A DNA stretch of 64,000 nt from Rhizobium sp. BK251 (GCF_004345245.1 NZ_SLUQ01000005.1:248001-312000); one strand, 5' to 3'; shown: positions 1 through 11,755, counted from the stretch's first letter. Notes: generated by a model not told the origin, from the sequence alone. Made by a program: numbers and translations.

Positions 1-33
1 AACCACGACCAGTTTCATTGCAGCTTCGCTCAT
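1..33 (-). CDS. N-terminal fragment of an unidentified protein, cut by the window edge
   Basis: An ATG on the minus strand at 33 opens a frame that runs off the left edge; only Met-Ser-Glu-Ala-Ala-Met-Lys-Leu-Val-Val-Val can be read. It starts 19 nt after the stop of the ABC exporter gene on the same strand, so it is probably the next gene of that run. A second in-frame ATG at 18 is also possible. Too little is present to name a function. Confidence 0.45.
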   Translation of the reverse strand, partial: MSEAAMKLVVV

Positions 34-52
34 GTCCGTTCGGTGCCCATTC

Positions 53-1843
53 TTACATTGCGTCGGATGCGGAAGGTCTTTGAAGGTTGTTGAGGCGAGC
101 GTAAAGACCGTCGTTTGCCTTCGCAAGGCTCTCGTGGTTGCCCTGCTCGACGACCCGGCCCTGCTGCATGACGACGATCTTGTTGGCCCGCACCACGGTC
201 GAAAGCCGGTGCGCGATCACCACGACGGTGCGGCCGCTCATCGCTTCGTCGAGCGCCTTTTGCACGGCTGCTTCCGATTCCGTGTCGAGGGCGGAGGTCG
301 CCTCGTCGAGGAGCAGGATCGGGGCGTTGCGCACCAGCGCGCGGGCGATCGAAAGCCGCTGCCGCTGGCCGCCCGAGAGCGTGACCCCGTTCTCGCCGAC
401 CGGCGTATCGTAGCCCTGGGGCTGCGCCAGGATGAAGTCGTGGGCATAGGCGAGCCTTGCCGCGTCTTCGACCTCGGCGTCGGTCGCTTCCGGCCGGCCA
501 TAGCGGATATTGTCGCGGATCGTGCCTTCGAACAGGTAAGGCTGCTGCGAGACATAGGCGAGGTGCTGGCGCAGCGATTGCTTGGTGATATGGGCGATGT
601 CCTGGCCGTCGATGAAGATCTGGCCCTCCCTCGGGTCGTAGAACCGGGGAATGAGGCTGATGACCGTCGATTTGCCGGCGCCCGACGGGCCGACGAGGGC
701 AGTCGTCTGTCCGCCTTCGGCGACGAGATCGACGCGGTTGAGCACGGTTTCGCCGCTGGCATAGGCAAAGGTCACGCCGCGGAATTCGATGCGCGCATCC
801 GTCACCACGAGGTCCTTGGCATCGGGCAGGTCGCGCTGGCGCGGCTCCATGTCGAGGATGTCGTAGATCATCCGCGCATTCACGGTCGCACGCTCCATCT
901 GCACCTGCAGGCGGGCAAGACGCCGCGCCGGATCGTAGGCAAGCAGCAGGGCGGTAACGAAGGAGAAGAAGGCGCCCGGCAGCACGCCGCCATAGATCGA
1001 GCGGAAGGCGGCGTAGGCGAGCACGCCGGAAATGGCAAAGCCCGCAAAGGTCTCGGTCAGCGGCGCAGTGCGCTCCGTCAGTCGCGCAATGCGATTGGCG
1101 CGGCCTTCGGCAGCCCTGATGATCCCGTCGACCTTGTCGCCGAGCTCGCGCTCCATCGTGAAGGCCTTGACGATGGCGATACCCTGGATCGTTTCCTGGA
1201 TGGCGCCGAGAACGTGGCTGTTCAGCATGACCGCTTCGCGTGTCGCCGAGCGCAGCCGCTTTGAAACGTAGCGCAGCGCATAGAGGAGCGGCGGCGCGAC
1301 GACGAAGACGATCAGCGCCAGCACCGGATCCTTCGTCACCATGACGATGATCAGCGAGACTAGGGTCAGGAGGTCGCGGGCGGTCGAGGTGACGGTCAGG
1401 TTCAGCACGTCGCGGATGCCGTCGACATTCTGGCTGATCTGCGCGGCGAGATGAGCCGAGCGGGACTCGTTGAAGAAGCCCACCGACAGCGTCATCAGGT
1501 GATGGTAGAGGCGGCGCTGGTAGGTGGCGACGATGTTGTTGCCAATCTTGGAAAGGGCAACCGCCTGGCCGTAGGTCGCAAGCCCGCGCAGCACGAAGGC
1601 GGCGAAGATCGCGCCGCAGATGATGAGCACCACATCGGCACGCTGCTTGGCGAAGGCCTCGTTGATCACCGACTCCATGATCCAGGCGGTGAAGGCCGTC
1701 GAGAGCGCGACGATGACCAGGCAGAAAATGGCAAAGACATAGCCGCGAACATGAGCACGGCCGTTTTCAGCGATGATGCGCCTCAGGATACCGGTTACGG
1801 TATCCGTATTGACCGAGCCGTGTCTTCTTTCTGAAGATAGCAA
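53..1843 (-). CDS. ABC exporter, fused permease and ATPase (MsbA/multidrug type)
   Basis: A 596-residue half-transporter of the lipid/multidrug exporter family, acting in the inner membrane as a probable homodimer. The first ~330 residues form an ABC type-1 transmembrane domain with hydrophobic segments starting near residue 34. The nucleotide-binding domain follows, with Walker A GPSGAGKST (about 384-392), signature LSGGQRQR (about 490), Walker B ILLLDEATSALD and an H-loop AHRL. The length is normal for MsbA-like proteins, but substrate cannot be read from sequence and lipid A, glucan or drug export are all possible. The start is TTG at 1843, supported by AGGAAA upstream; no in-frame ATG precedes the first membrane segment. 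It lies 123 nt after glk on the same strand, with a hairpin between them. Confidence 0.9.
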   Translation of the reverse strand: MLSSERRHGSVNTDTVTGILRRIIAENGRAHVRGYVFAIFCLVIVALSTAFTAWIMESVINEAFAKQRADVVLIICGAIFAAFVLRGLATYGQAVALSKIGNNIVATYQRRLYHHLMTLSVGFFNESRSAHLAAQISQNVDGIRDVLNLTVTSTARDLLTLVSLIIVMVTKDPVLALIVFVVAPPLLYALRYVSKRLRSATREAVMLNSHVLGAIQETIQGIAIVKAFTMERELGDKVDGIIRAAEGRANRIARLTERTAPLTETFAGFAISGVLAYAAFRSIYGGVLPGAFFSFVTALLLAYDPARRLARLQVQMERATVNARMIYDILDMEPRQRDLPDAKDLVVTDARIEFRGVTFAYASGETVLNRVDLVAEGGQTTALVGPSGAGKSTVISLIPRFYDPREGQIFIDGQDIAHITKQSLRQHLAYVSQQPYLFEGTIRDNIRYGRPEATDAEVEDAARLAYAHDFILAQPQGYDTPVGENGVTLSGGQRQRLSIARALVRNAPILLLDEATSALDTESEAAVQKALDEAMSGRTVVVIAHRLSTVVRANKIVVMQQGRVVEQGNHESLAKANDGLYARLNNLQRPSASDAM

Positions 1844-1872
1844 AAGCCGAGCTTTCCTGTCGCAATTCGAGA

Positions 1873-1898
1873 AGGCGCCCGTCCCTTAGAGGGCGCCT
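1873..1898 (-). terminator. Stem-loop between glk and the ABC exporter gene
   Basis: A perfect 8-bp inverted repeat, AGGCGCCC and GGGCGCCT, with a 10-nt loop, lies between the glk stop and the start of the exporter gene. On the minus strand it is followed only by TTCTC, so it may end glk transcripts partially or be a stability element rather than a strong intrinsic terminator. Confidence 0.5.
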
Positions 1899-1966
1899 GC
1901 GGCTCTATAGACAGTTGAGATGGTTTTGGCCATAGCCTCGTTACATCGTCTGCGACCGTGGCTTGA

Positions 1967-3004
1967 CTAGGCGCGCCAGCGCCGGCCTTCCGTAGCGACA
2001 CCGAAGCTCGTGGGCATCCTTGCGTAGGAGGCTAGGCCGGCAAGGGCTGCGAGCGGATGGGTGACGACATAGGTCGGAATGCTGCGCATCAGTTCCGTAT
2101 GCGGGGCCTTGTCTTCGAAGCCTGCGCGGAATTCCGGCTTCTTCAGCGCCGGAATGATCTTCTGCGAGATGCCGCCGGAGAGATAGACGCCGCCGCGCGC
2201 CATGAAGATGAGCGCCATGTCGCCCGCCACGCGGCCGAGATAGGTCGAAAACAGCGAGACGGTTTCTTCCGCCGCCTTGTCCGTGCCCGCAAGGGCGTGG
2301 CTCGTAACGTCTGCAGGTTCCTTGAGCGTCGGGGTGATCCCGTCCGCCGTGCAGATCGCGTGGTAGAGGTTGACGAGGCCGCGGCCGCAAAGGATCTGCT
2401 CGGCCGAAATCCGGCCCTCGATCGCCTCGAGGTGCGGGAAGAGCTCGAGATCGCGTTTGCTGCGCGGGCCGAGATCGACATGGCCGCCTTCGCCGGGGAC
2501 CGCAATCCAGGTGTGCTGGGCATGGACGAGGCCGCCGACACCGAGGCCGGTGCCCGGGCCGAGCACGACGCGCGACGCGATCAGGCCATCAGGTGTATCG
2601 CCGATGCGTTCCCGATGCTCGTCGGAGAGTGCCGCGATCGCAAGCGCTTGTGCTTCGAAATCGTTGACGACGAGGACGTCCTCCAGTCCGAGGCCGGTGA
2701 TCATCTGCATGGGGCGGACGACCCAGTCGCAGTTCGTCAGCGGAATTTCGTCGCTCTTGATCGGGCCTGCGACGGCGAGGATGGCGGCGCGGGGCCGCAA
2801 GGAGGTCTTGTCCAGCACACCTTTCTGGATCGCCTCGTCGATGGTCTCGTAGTCCGCCGTGCGCACGTTCGGAAACTGCGTCGGTTCCGCATAGGCGTCG
2901 ACGAGGATCGAAAACCGGGCGTTGGTACCGCCGATATCACCGATCAGGATCGGAAAGGGCAGGGGAGCTTCGCTGTTACTGGGCTTGGGCATGGCCGGTT
3001 CCAT
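1967..3004 (-). CDS. glk: Glucokinase
   Basis: A 345-residue cytosolic glucokinase (EC 2.7.1.2) of the bacterial Glk family, converting glucose and ATP to glucose 6-phosphate, which in rhizobia feeds mainly the Entner-Doudoroff route. The N-terminal phosphate-binding motif GDIGGTNAR is at about residues 22-30, and the sugar-binding region includes VVNDFEAQA and the [10 protein letters not shown] segment. The length fits the family. The ATG at 3004 is used here; an ATG at 2992 (MPKPSN) is an equally good start. It lies 22 nt after mgsA on the same strand, so the two are probably cotranscribed. Confidence 0.94.
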   Translation of the reverse strand: MEPAMPKPSNSEAPLPFPILIGDIGGTNARFSILVDAYAEPTQFPNVRTADYETIDEAIQKGVLDKTSLRPRAAILAVAGPIKSDEIPLTNCDWVVRPMQMITGLGLEDVLVVNDFEAQALAIAALSDEHRERIGDTPDGLIASRVVLGPGTGLGVGGLVHAQHTWIAVPGEGGHVDLGPRSKRDLELFPHLEAIEGRISAEQILCGRGLVNLYHAICTADGITPTLKEPADVTSHALAGTDKAAEETVSLFSTYLGRVAGDMALIFMARGGVYLSGGISQKIIPALKKPEFRAGFEDKAPHTELMRSIPTYVVTHPLAALAGLASYARMPTSFGVATEGRRWRA

Positions 3005-3026
3005 CTTCTGGCGACTGGACGGCAGG

Positions 3027-3407
3027 TCAGTCGTTGAGTGTCGAAATCAGTTTCTCGGCGGTGGCTTCGTTGAGCGCCATCGGGATGTCATAGACGATCG
3101 CAAGCCGCATCAGGGCCTTAACGTCGACATCATGCGGCAGCGGCGTTAGCGGATCGACGAAGAAGATGAGCGTGTCGATCTGCCCGGTGGCGATCATCGC
3201 GCCGATCTGCTGGTCGCCGCCGAGCGGTCCGCTCTTCAGCCGGGTCACGTCGAGATCTGGAGCGGCATCGAGAACACGGCCGCCGGTCGTGCCCGTGGCA
3301 ACGATCTTCCGCCTTGCGAGCGTGTCGCGATTGCGCCGGGCAAAGGCAGCCATGGCATCCTTTTTTTCGTCATGCGCAATCAGGGCAATGCACTTTTCGC
3401 CGGCCAT
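3027..3407 (-). CDS. mgsA: Methylglyoxal synthase
   Basis: A 126-residue MGS-fold enzyme (EC 4.2.3.3) that converts dihydroxyacetone phosphate to methylglyoxal and phosphate in the cytosol, a bypass that relieves sugar-phosphate build-up. Visible landmarks are the start [13 protein letters not shown], the phosphate-binding TGTTG, the [14 protein letters not shown] loop and the catalytic-Asp region FFVDPLTP. The start is placed at ATG 3407 because the protein then begins MAGEKC like its relatives; the frame continues to a TTG at 3416. Placement directly before glk makes sense physiologically, since glucose phosphorylation supplies the pool that MgsA drains. Confidence 0.92.
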   Translation of the reverse strand: MAGEKCIALIAHDEKKDAMAAFARRNRDTLARRKIVATGTTGGRVLDAAPDLDVTRLKSGPLGGDQQIGAMIATGQIDTLIFFVDPLTPLPHDVDVKALMRLAIVYDIPMALNEATAEKLISTLND

Positions 3408-3506
3408 GAAGCTCAAACCCCTCGCGGACGTAAATCGATTTGCCTGCCTTCTATAGCAACTGCCGCGGCTTTGAAAGACGGGCCTTCACGCAAGAAGCGC
3501 CGATCC

Positions 3507-4604
3507 TCAGTTGGACGATGGGCGCAGGGCCGGGATCGGGCCGGCGTCCGGCAGCGTCGCCTGCGGCTGGAAGCCGGACACCGGCACGACCGGCGCCATC
3601 GCGGTGGCGGCTGCCGGCGTGGCGGTGTCGTAGCCAAAGGTCGCCTCGCGCACCGAGGCGACCGAAGGGGCGGCCAGGACGGCGGCGCAGGCCTTGGGCA
3701 GGTCGGATACCATCGTCTCACGCGGCTTCACCGGCTTCGCGTTCGGCTTGGGCTTCGGCGGCGGAGCCCAGGGCTCCTTGGTGAACCACCACGCGAGCGA
3801 CTTGTCGCAACCGTCGCCGGCAGCAACCGGGGCCTGCGGCTTGCACGTGATCGCGCCCGGCGGGCAGCGCAGGCGGATGTGGAAGTGCGAGTCGTGCCCG
3901 TATTCCGGGCGCAGCTTGCCGAGGTTCGAGCGGTCGCCCGTCCAGCTGTCGCACATCTTCTTCTTGATTGCCGGATTGACGAAGATCCGCTCGACCTGCG
4001 GATAGCTCGCGGCACGCATCAGCAGCCGGGCGTGGGCGGTGGTCCAGACGTTGGGATCGACCGTCAGGAACTTGTTCTTCTGCAGCATGGTCGTGAAGGG
4101 CAGCGCCTCACGCTCCTCCGCCGTCAGAGTGCGAGGCGGCATCGGCGTCAGCCACACATCCGCATCGAGCCCAACCTGATGCGAGGCATGGCCGTTGAAC
4201 ATCGGCCCGCCGCGCGGCTGTGAAATGTCGCCGACGAGCAGCCCCGGCCAGCCATCATATTGGGCAGCGTCGTGCGACAGCCGCTCCAGAAGCGCGATCA
4301 TCTCGGGATTGCCCCAGCGCCGGTTGCGCGAAAGCCGCATCGCCTGCCAAGTCGGACCATCTGTCGGCAGCGCTTCGCCGCCTGCCAGGCAACCCTTGGC
4401 GTAATAGCCGACAGATTGCGTCGACCCGGTCGTGGGCAGCGCGACCGCGCCGAACAACGCCTTGGCGCTTCCCGGCGAAGGCGCTGTCTGCTGGGCCGCC
4501 ACATCTCCCGCGACGACGCCCACGCCAATCGCCAGCGCGGCGGCCCACATGCCGGCGCGTTTCAGGGTCTTTGCTGCGAGGGTGGAGAGCGTGCGGAGTT
4601 CCAT
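3507..4604 (-). CDS. mepA: Penicillin-insensitive murein endopeptidase MepA
   Basis: A 365-residue periplasmic peptidase of the LAS/M74 family that cuts D-Ala-meso-DAP cross-links in peptidoglycan. Zinc-ligand motifs of MepA are present: HASHQVGLDAD (about 137-147) and HDSHFHIRL (about 234-242), with the conserved GDISQPRGGPMFNGH segment before them. An N-terminal hydrophobic stretch (GMWAAALAIGVGVVAG) followed by VAAQQ looks like a signal peptide. The ATG at 4604 gives a clean signal peptide; the frame stays open to 4709 but that extension is polar and unlikely to be translated. A Pro/Lys-rich segment and an Ala/Pro-rich tail extend the C-terminus beyond the E. coli length (about 274). It is divergent from the yej operon. 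Confidence 0.9.
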   Translation of the reverse strand: MELRTLSTLAAKTLKRAGMWAAALAIGVGVVAGDVAAQQTAPSPGSAKALFGAVALPTTGSTQSVGYYAKGCLAGGEALPTDGPTWQAMRLSRNRRWGNPEMIALLERLSHDAAQYDGWPGLLVGDISQPRGGPMFNGHASHQVGLDADVWLTPMPPRTLTAEEREALPFTTMLQKNKFLTVDPNVWTTAHARLLMRAASYPQVERIFVNPAIKKKMCDSWTGDRSNLGKLRPEYGHDSHFHIRLRCPPGAITCKPQAPVAAGDGCDKSLAWWFTKEPWAPPPKPKPNAKPVKPRETMVSDLPKACAAVLAAPSVASVREATFGYDTATPAAATAMAPVVPVSGFQPQATLPDAGPIPALRPSSN

Positions 4605-4902
4605 ACCGTTCCTTCTCAGGGCTGACGGCTCATGCCGAAGTGATTTGCGCCTCGAATCTATCGTGAAAAGTGATTCTGTTGAATCGATGTTCTGTGGCCG
4701 GCAGATCATTGGCCCGCGGCGGCTGATTTGGCGCGGCCTCCACCGAAATGGTGCGGCGCGGTACGGACGATGACGAAATGACAGGCTAAATTACGGAAAT
4801 CATACATAAAAAATCGACAGTGTCACAAAGCCAAACAATGTTCTGTTTTTCGCCCTGATTTTGCTTATTCTCGAATCCCATAAAAATAACTGGGGTAAAA
4901 AT
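4605..4902. promoter_or_regulatory. Divergent intergenic region mepA / yejA
   Basis: 298 bp between divergent starts. The right part (about 4790-4880) is clearly AT-richer than the surroundings and is the likely promoter area of the yej operon. The GGGG run at 4892-4895 is the probable ribosome binding site of yejA. No clear operator or riboswitch is seen. Confidence 0.4.
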
Positions 4903-6747
4903 ATGCGGTTGGCAAAGCTCTGCGCTACCTTGGCGCTGAACCTCCTTACCTTGTCCGCGTTGGTGCCGGTTCAGTCGATGGCACAGGACCCTGATGGCTG
5001 GCGGCCGGGCATTGCGACCATTGGCGAACTCAAGCATCCCAACGGCTTTGCGCATTTCGACTATGTCAATCCGGACGCGCCGAAGGGAGGCACGCTCCGC
5101 CTTGCCGACGAGGGCAATTTCGACACGCTCAACCCGCTCCTGGCGAAAGGTGAGGTGGGCACAGGCCTGGGGCAGGTCTTCGAGACGCTGATGACACCTG
5201 CGCTCGACGAATTGTCCTCGTCGTACGGCCTGCTCGCCGAAGCGATCAAATATCCCGACGATTTCTCCTCGGTGACCTTCCGCCTGCGCCCGGAAGCGAA
5301 GTGGGCCGACGGCCAGCCCGTAACGCCGGAGGATGTCGTCTTCAGCTTCGAGCAGTCGAAGAAGAACGACCCGCAGCAGGAATTCTATTATCGCCACGTC
5401 AAATCGGCGGAAAAGACCGGTGAACGAGAGGTGACCTTCACCTTCGACGAGGCCAACAACCGCGAACTGCCGCAGATCGTCGGCCAGCTTGTCATCGTGC
5501 CGAAGCACTGGTGGGAGGCAAACGGGGCGGACGGCAAGCCGCGCGACGTCTCGCGCACGACGCTCGAGATTCCCATGGGCTCCGGCCCCTACAAGATAGC
5601 AGCGGTGACGCCCGGTTCCACGATCCGCTACGAACTCAGGGACGACTATTGGGGCAAGGACCTCAACGTCAATGTCGGCCAGGACAACTTCCAGACCATC
5701 ACCTACAGCTATTTCGCCGACCGCGACGTCATGTTCGAGGCGTTCCGCTCCGGCAATATCGACTACTGGTGGGAGAACGCGGCAAAGCGCTGGGCGACCG
5801 CCTACAATTTCCCGGCCGTTGCCGACGGGCGCGTGAAGCGCGAGGAGGTCGAGAACGAGTTCCGCAAGGTCGGCGTGATGGTCGGCTTCATCTACAATAC
5901 GCGTCGCGACAAGTTCGCCGACGAGCGCGTGCGAGAGGCTCTGAACTATGCCTTCGATTTCGAGGAGCTGAAGCGCACGATCTTCTACGGCTCCTATGAT
6001 CGCATCGACAGCTTCTTCTTCCGCACCGAACTTGCCTCCTCCGGACTGCCCGAGGGGCGGGAGCTGGAAATCCTCAACGAGGTGAAGGATCTGGTTCCGC
6101 CGGAAGTCTTCACCACGCCCTACAAGAACCCGGTGAACGGCGACCCGGCGAAGCTGCGCGACAACCTGCGCACCGCGATCGGCATCCTGCGGGAGGCGGG
6201 CTACGAGCTCAAGGGCAACCGCATGGTCAATTCGAAGACCGGTCAGCCGCTGTCGTTCGAAATTCTGCTGAACGGCCCGACGATCGAACCGGTCGCGCTC
6301 GCCTTCTCCCAGAATCTCAGGAAGATCGGCGTCGAGGCGACGGTGCGAAGCATCGAGCCGTCGCAGTTCACCAATCGCTGGCGCTCGCGCGATTTCGACG
6401 TGATGTACAGCGGCTGGGCGGAAACGATAAATCCCGGCAACGAGCAGGCTGAATTTTGGGGCTCCGATGCCGCCAAGCGGGACGGTTCGCAGAACTACAG
6501 CGGCATCAGCGATCCGGGTGTCGATGCGCTGGTCCACAAAGTGATCTTCGCCAAGGACCGCGAGGATCTTGTTGCCGCCACGCATGCCCTCGACCGCGTA
6601 TTGCTCGCCCATCACATCGTCGTGCCGAGCTACGGGTCGAAGACATCACGCCTCGCTTACTGGAATACGATCACCCACCTGCCGAACCTGCCCGAATTCT
6701 CGCTCGGCATGCCTTCGGTCTGGTGGTCGACAAGCGCGCAGAAATGA
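4903..6747 (+). CDS. yejA: Peptide ABC transporter, periplasmic binding protein (YejA type)
   Basis: A 614-residue family 5 solute-binding protein that would deliver oligopeptides to the YejBEF importer in the periplasm. The N-terminus MRLAKLCATLALNLLTLSA followed by SMAQD is a Sec signal peptide. The mature protein opens with the typical Yej-family segment HFDYVNPDAPKGGTLR and contains the family 5 pattern FRLRPEAKWADGQPVTPEDV. A TTG at 4861 is in frame, but ATG 4903, with GGGG upstream and the signal peptide directly after, is preferred. Its length is typical of YejA (about 600). First gene of yejABEF; a weak hairpin follows its stop. In other bacteria YejABEF imports peptides including microcin C-like and NCR-type antimicrobial peptides; that role here is inference. 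Confidence 0.9.
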   Translation: MRLAKLCATLALNLLTLSALVPVQSMAQDPDGWRPGIATIGELKHPNGFAHFDYVNPDAPKGGTLRLADEGNFDTLNPLLAKGEVGTGLGQVFETLMTPALDELSSSYGLLAEAIKYPDDFSSVTFRLRPEAKWADGQPVTPEDVVFSFEQSKKNDPQQEFYYRHVKSAEKTGEREVTFTFDEANNRELPQIVGQLVIVPKHWWEANGADGKPRDVSRTTLEIPMGSGPYKIAAVTPGSTIRYELRDDYWGKDLNVNVGQDNFQTITYSYFADRDVMFEAFRSGNIDYWWENAAKRWATAYNFPAVADGRVKREEVENEFRKVGVMVGFIYNTRRDKFADERVREALNYAFDFEELKRTIFYGSYDRIDSFFFRTELASSGLPEGRELEILNEVKDLVPPEVFTTPYKNPVNGDPAKLRDNLRTAIGILREAGYELKGNRMVNSKTGQPLSFEILLNGPTIEPVALAFSQNLRKIGVEATVRSIEPSQFTNRWRSRDFDVMYSGWAETINPGNEQAEFWGSDAAKRDGSQNYSGISDPGVDALVHKVIFAKDREDLVAATHALDRVLLAHHIVVPSYGSKTSRLAYWNTITHLPNLPEFSLGMPSVWWSTSAQK

Positions 6748-6751
6748 CAGG

Positions 6752-6770
6752 GCCTTGCCACGGCGAGGGC
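6752..6770 (+). other. Short stem-loop after yejA
   Basis: An imperfect GC-rich inverted repeat (GCCTTGCC against GGCGAGGGC with one bulge) starts four bases after the yejA stop, in the 148-nt gap before yejB. It has no T-run. Such hairpins often protect the upstream message so that the binding protein is made in excess of the membrane parts. Confidence 0.35.
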
Positions 6771-6895
6771 TGAGCGTTCAAAGTGGATCGGCGAATCAAG
6801 GTATTGGTTCGCGGTGCAGAGACGGAAAGGAAAGTTGGATTGGCGGAAGTTGAACGTCGCGGTAGACCGCACGTTTTCGGGATCGGCAGGGACTG

Positions 6896-7984
6896 ATGGG
6901 AGCCTATATTCTTCGTCGCCTGCTGCTGATGATACCGACGATCGTCGGCATCATGGCCATTTCCTTCATTGTCGTGCAGTTCGCTCCCGGCGGGCCCGTC
7001 GAGCAGGTGATCGCACAGCTGACCGGCCAGGCCAGCGGTGCCGACCAGCGGCTTTCGGGCGGCGGCGACCTTGCGCAGCAGAATTTCGATGACAGCTCCT
7101 CGCGTTATCGCGGCGCCCAGGGGCTCGACCCGGAGCTGATCGCCAAGCTGGAAAAGCAGTTCGGCTTCGACAAGCCGCCGCTGACGCGCTTCGGCGAGAT
7201 GATGTGGAATTATATCCGCTTCGATTTCGGCGAGAGTTTCTTCCGCAACACCTCGGTCATCGACCTCATCCTCGACAAGCTGCCGGTCTCGGCCTCCCTC
7301 GGCGTCTGGATCCTGATCTTCTCGTATGGCATCTCGATACCGCTCGGCATCCGCAAGGCGGTGAAGGATGGATCGACCTTCGATGTTTGGACCTCCGGCG
7401 TCATCATCATTGGCTATGCCGTGCCAAGCTTCCTCTTCGGCATCCTGCTGATCGTGCTTTTCGCCGGCGGCTCGTTCTTCGATTGGTTCCCGTTGCGCGG
7501 ACTGGTCTCCGACAATTTCGCCCAGCTCAGCTGGTGGCAGAAGATCCTCGACTATTTCTGGCACCTGACCCTGCCGCTGATCTCGCTCTCGCTCGCAGCC
7601 TTCGCGACCACGACACTCCTGACGAAGAACTCCTTCATCGAGGAGATCAAGAAGCAGTATGTGGTGACGGCGCGGGCCAAGGGGCTGACGGAGCGGCGTG
7701 TGTTGTACGGCCACATCTTCCGCAATGCGATGCTGATCATCATCGCCGGCTTTCCCGGCGCCTTCATCTCGGCCTTCTTCACCGGCTCGCTCCTGATCGA
7801 GAACATCTTCTCACTCGATGGCCTGGGGCGCCTCGGCTATCTGTCGGTCGTCAACCGCGACTATCCGATCGTCTTCGCGACGCTCTACATCTTCTCGCTG
7901 ATGGGCCTTTTCGTCGGCCTCATCTCCGACCTCATCTATACGTGGATCGATCCGCGCATCGATTTCGAGCGTAGGGAGGTCTGA
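6896..7984 (+). CDS. yejB: Peptide ABC transporter permease (YejB type)
   Basis: A 362-residue inner-membrane permease of the DppB/OppB class. It starts with the diagnostic [16 protein letters not shown] segment and first membrane helix, has a long periplasmic loop (about residues 45-130), then further helices. The cytoplasmic EAA loop is seen at [23 protein letters not shown], where it docks on the ATPase. The length fits YejB. It ends one base before the yejE start, so the two are translationally coupled. Confidence 0.9.
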   Translation: MGAYILRRLLLMIPTIVGIMAISFIVVQFAPGGPVEQVIAQLTGQASGADQRLSGGGDLAQQNFDDSSSRYRGAQGLDPELIAKLEKQFGFDKPPLTRFGEMMWNYIRFDFGESFFRNTSVIDLILDKLPVSASLGVWILIFSYGISIPLGIRKAVKDGSTFDVWTSGVIIIGYAVPSFLFGILLIVLFAGGSFFDWFPLRGLVSDNFAQLSWWQKILDYFWHLTLPLISLSLAAFATTTLLTKNSFIEEIKKQYVVTARAKGLTERRVLYGHIFRNAMLIIIAGFPGAFISAFFTGSLLIENIFSLDGLGRLGYLSVVNRDYPIVFATLYIFSLMGLFVGLISDLIYTWIDPRIDFERREV

Positions 7985-7985
7985 G

Positions 7986-9130
7986 TTGGACAAGCCCGCC
8001 AATCCCGCCGCGCTCGCACCCGCAAGGCCGCCCCGCCGGGGGCTTCTGTCGCCCGTCAACGTTCGCCGCTGGAAGAATTTCAAGGCGAACCGACGCGGCT
8101 ACTGGTCCTTCTGGCTCTTCATGGCGCTGTTCCTGCTGAGCCTCTTTGCGGAACTCATCGCCAACGACCGGCCGATCATCGCCTCCTACAAGGGCGAGAT
8201 CCTCTTTCCGGTCATCGTCGACTATCCCGAGGAGAAATTCGGGGGCTTCCTTGCCGAGACGGACTATCGCTCCTCCTTCATATCCGACGAGATCAACGCC
8301 AACGGCTGGATTATCTGGCCGCCCGTGCGCTACTCCTACCGCACGGTCAATTCCGACATTCCGCATTCGGCGCCGACGCCGCCCTTCTGGCTGATGAGCA
8401 AGGCCGAGCGCTGCTCGGCCTATCCGCAAGGCGCCGCCGATCCTGGCTGTATTCTCGGCAACCTCAACTGGCTCGGCACGGACGACCAGGCGCGAGACGT
8501 GCTCGCCAGGATCATCTACGGTTTCCGCGTCTCGGTTCTCTTCGGCCTCGTGCTGACGATCTGCTCGGCCATCGTTGGCGTCACGGCCGGCGCGGTGCAG
8601 GGGTATTTCGGCGGCTGGACCGACCTCCTGATGCAGCGTTTCATCGAGATATGGTCGTCGATGCCGGTGCTCTACATCCTGCTCATCATCGCCGCGATCC
8701 TGCCGCCCGGCTTCTTCGTGCTGCTCGGCATCATGCTGCTCTTCTCCTGGGTCGGCTTCGTCGGCATCGTGCGTGCCGAATTCCTGCGGGCGCGCAATTT
8801 CGAATATGTCCGGGCGGCCCGCGCGCTCGGCGTCAACAACCGCACCATCATGTTCCGGCATCTGCTGCCGAACGCGACGGTCGCGACGCTGACCTTCCTG
8901 CCCTTCATCCTCTCCGGTTCGATCACCACGCTGACCTCGCTCGATTTCCTGGGCTTCGGCATGCCGCCCGGCTCGCCGTCTCTCGGCGAGATGATCGCCC
9001 AGGGCAAGTCCAACCTGCAGGCACCCTGGCTTGGCCTGACCGCCTTCTTCAGCATGTCGATCATGCTCTCCCTGCTGATCTTCGTCGGCGAGGCGGTGCG
9101 CGATGCGTTCGACCCCAGGAAGACGTTCCA

Positions 9131-9134
<4 letters not shown>
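7986..9134 (+). CDS. yejE: Peptide ABC transporter permease (YejE type)
   Basis: A 382-residue DppC-class permease, partner of YejB. The N-terminal VNVRRWKNFKANRRGYWSFW followed by a membrane helix is typical of YejE, as is a long periplasmic insertion before the core (about 50-170). The core carries the NWLGTDDQARDV motif and the EAA loop YVRAARALGVNNRTIM. It uses a TTG start at 7986, one base after the yejB stop, with the strong Shine-Dalgarno GGGAGG at 7974-7979 inside yejB. It overlaps yejF by four bases (ATGA). Confidence 0.9.
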
Positions 9135-10759
<1,625 letters not shown>

Positions 10760-10769
10760 GGGTCCGGTC

Positions 10770-11729
10770 ATGCAGGCGAAAAGTCCTGTTCTCGTCGACA
10801 TAAAATCCAAGCCGGAAGCGATTGCAGAAGCCCTGAAGACGGCCTTTCCCGATCGCGGCAGCATCAATCTCGGGGATCCGCAAAACCGCGATCGCAACCT
10901 GGGCGGCATCGACTATGCGCTGCTCTGGCGGCCGGATCCCGACCTCTTCAGACGCGCTCCGAATCTGAAGGTGATCTTCTCGGGTGGCGCAGGCGTCGAC
11001 CACATCGTCGCGATGGAGGGATTGCCTGAGGTGCCGATCGTGCGCTTCGCCGACCGCAGCCTGACGGTACGCATGAGCGAGTGGGTGGTGATGCAGTGCC
11101 TCATGCATCTGCGGGGCGTGAAGGTGCACGAAAAGCATCAGCGCGAGAAATTCTGGGGCGCGCCGACCGCGCCGGAGGCCGCGGAGGTGACCGTCGGGAT
11201 GATGGGGCTCGGCGTGCTCGGGCAGGACGCCGCAGCCAAGCTCAGGGCCATGGGTTTCAATGTCATCGGCTGGTCGCGTCGGGCGAAGGCGATCGAGGGC
11301 ATGGAGACCTTCGATGCCGCCGGGCTTGACGCATTTCTGGCGCGGACGGATATCCTGGTCGGCCTGCTGCCGCTGACGCCGGAGACCACGGGCATCTACG
11401 ACCGGCGGCTCTTCGGCAAGCTCCGCAGCGGCGGAGCGCTCGGAAAGCCCGTCTTCATCAATGCCGGTCGCGGCAAGAGCCAGGTGCAGGCCGATCTCGT
11501 CGAGGCGCTGGAGAAGGGTATTCTCGGCGGCGCCTCTCTCGATGTGTTCGAGGTCGAACCCTTGCCCGCCGATGATCCGCTCTGGCGGCAGGAGAACGTC
11601 GTCATCACGCCGCACGACGCTGCCGTCTCCGATGAATATGCGCTCTTCCGCCATGTCGAGACGCAGATCGCCCGTTTCGAGCGTGGCGATCCCCTGCAAT
11701 ATGTCGTGGACCGTAAGACGGGCTACTGA
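10770..11729 (+). CDS. ghrA: D-2-hydroxyacid dehydrogenase, glyoxylate/hydroxypyruvate reductase A type
   Basis: A 319-residue NAD(P)-dependent reductase of the GhrA branch, expected to reduce glyoxylate to glycolate and hydroxypyruvate to glycerate in the cytosol. The nucleotide-binding motif is MGLGVLGQDAA (about residues 148-158). The catalytic Arg lies in INAGRGKSQ, the acidic residue in the LDVFEVEPLP segment and the catalytic His in VITPHDAAVS. Length and the lack of a C-terminal ACT domain fit GhrA rather than SerA. It begins 10 nt after yejF, so it is probably the last gene of the yej operon; a link between peptide import and this enzyme is not obvious. A hairpin at 11756-11778 closes the unit. 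Confidence 0.85.
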   Translation: MQAKSPVLVDIKSKPEAIAEALKTAFPDRGSINLGDPQNRDRNLGGIDYALLWRPDPDLFRRAPNLKVIFSGGAGVDHIVAMEGLPEVPIVRFADRSLTVRMSEWVVMQCLMHLRGVKVHEKHQREKFWGAPTAPEAAEVTVGMMGLGVLGQDAAAKLRAMGFNVIGWSRRAKAIEGMETFDAAGLDAFLARTDILVGLLPLTPETTGIYDRRLFGKLRSGGALGKPVFINAGRGKSQVQADLVEALEKGILGGASLDVFEVEPLPADDPLWRQENVVITPHDAAVSDEYALFRHVETQIARFERGDPLQYVVDRKTGY

Positions 11730-11755
11730 CAGACCTGCCGATCTGGAACTTTCCG

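Noticed and set aside
32-1264. Open frame of 410 codons on the plus strand opposite the ABC exporter
   Set aside because: Antisense shadow; the minus strand has full Walker A, signature and Walker B motifs.
4786-6615. Long open frame (about 609 codons) on the minus strand opposite yejA
   Set aside because: It is the antisense shadow of a high-GC gene; its product has no domain pattern while yejA on the plus strand has a signal peptide and family 5 motifs.
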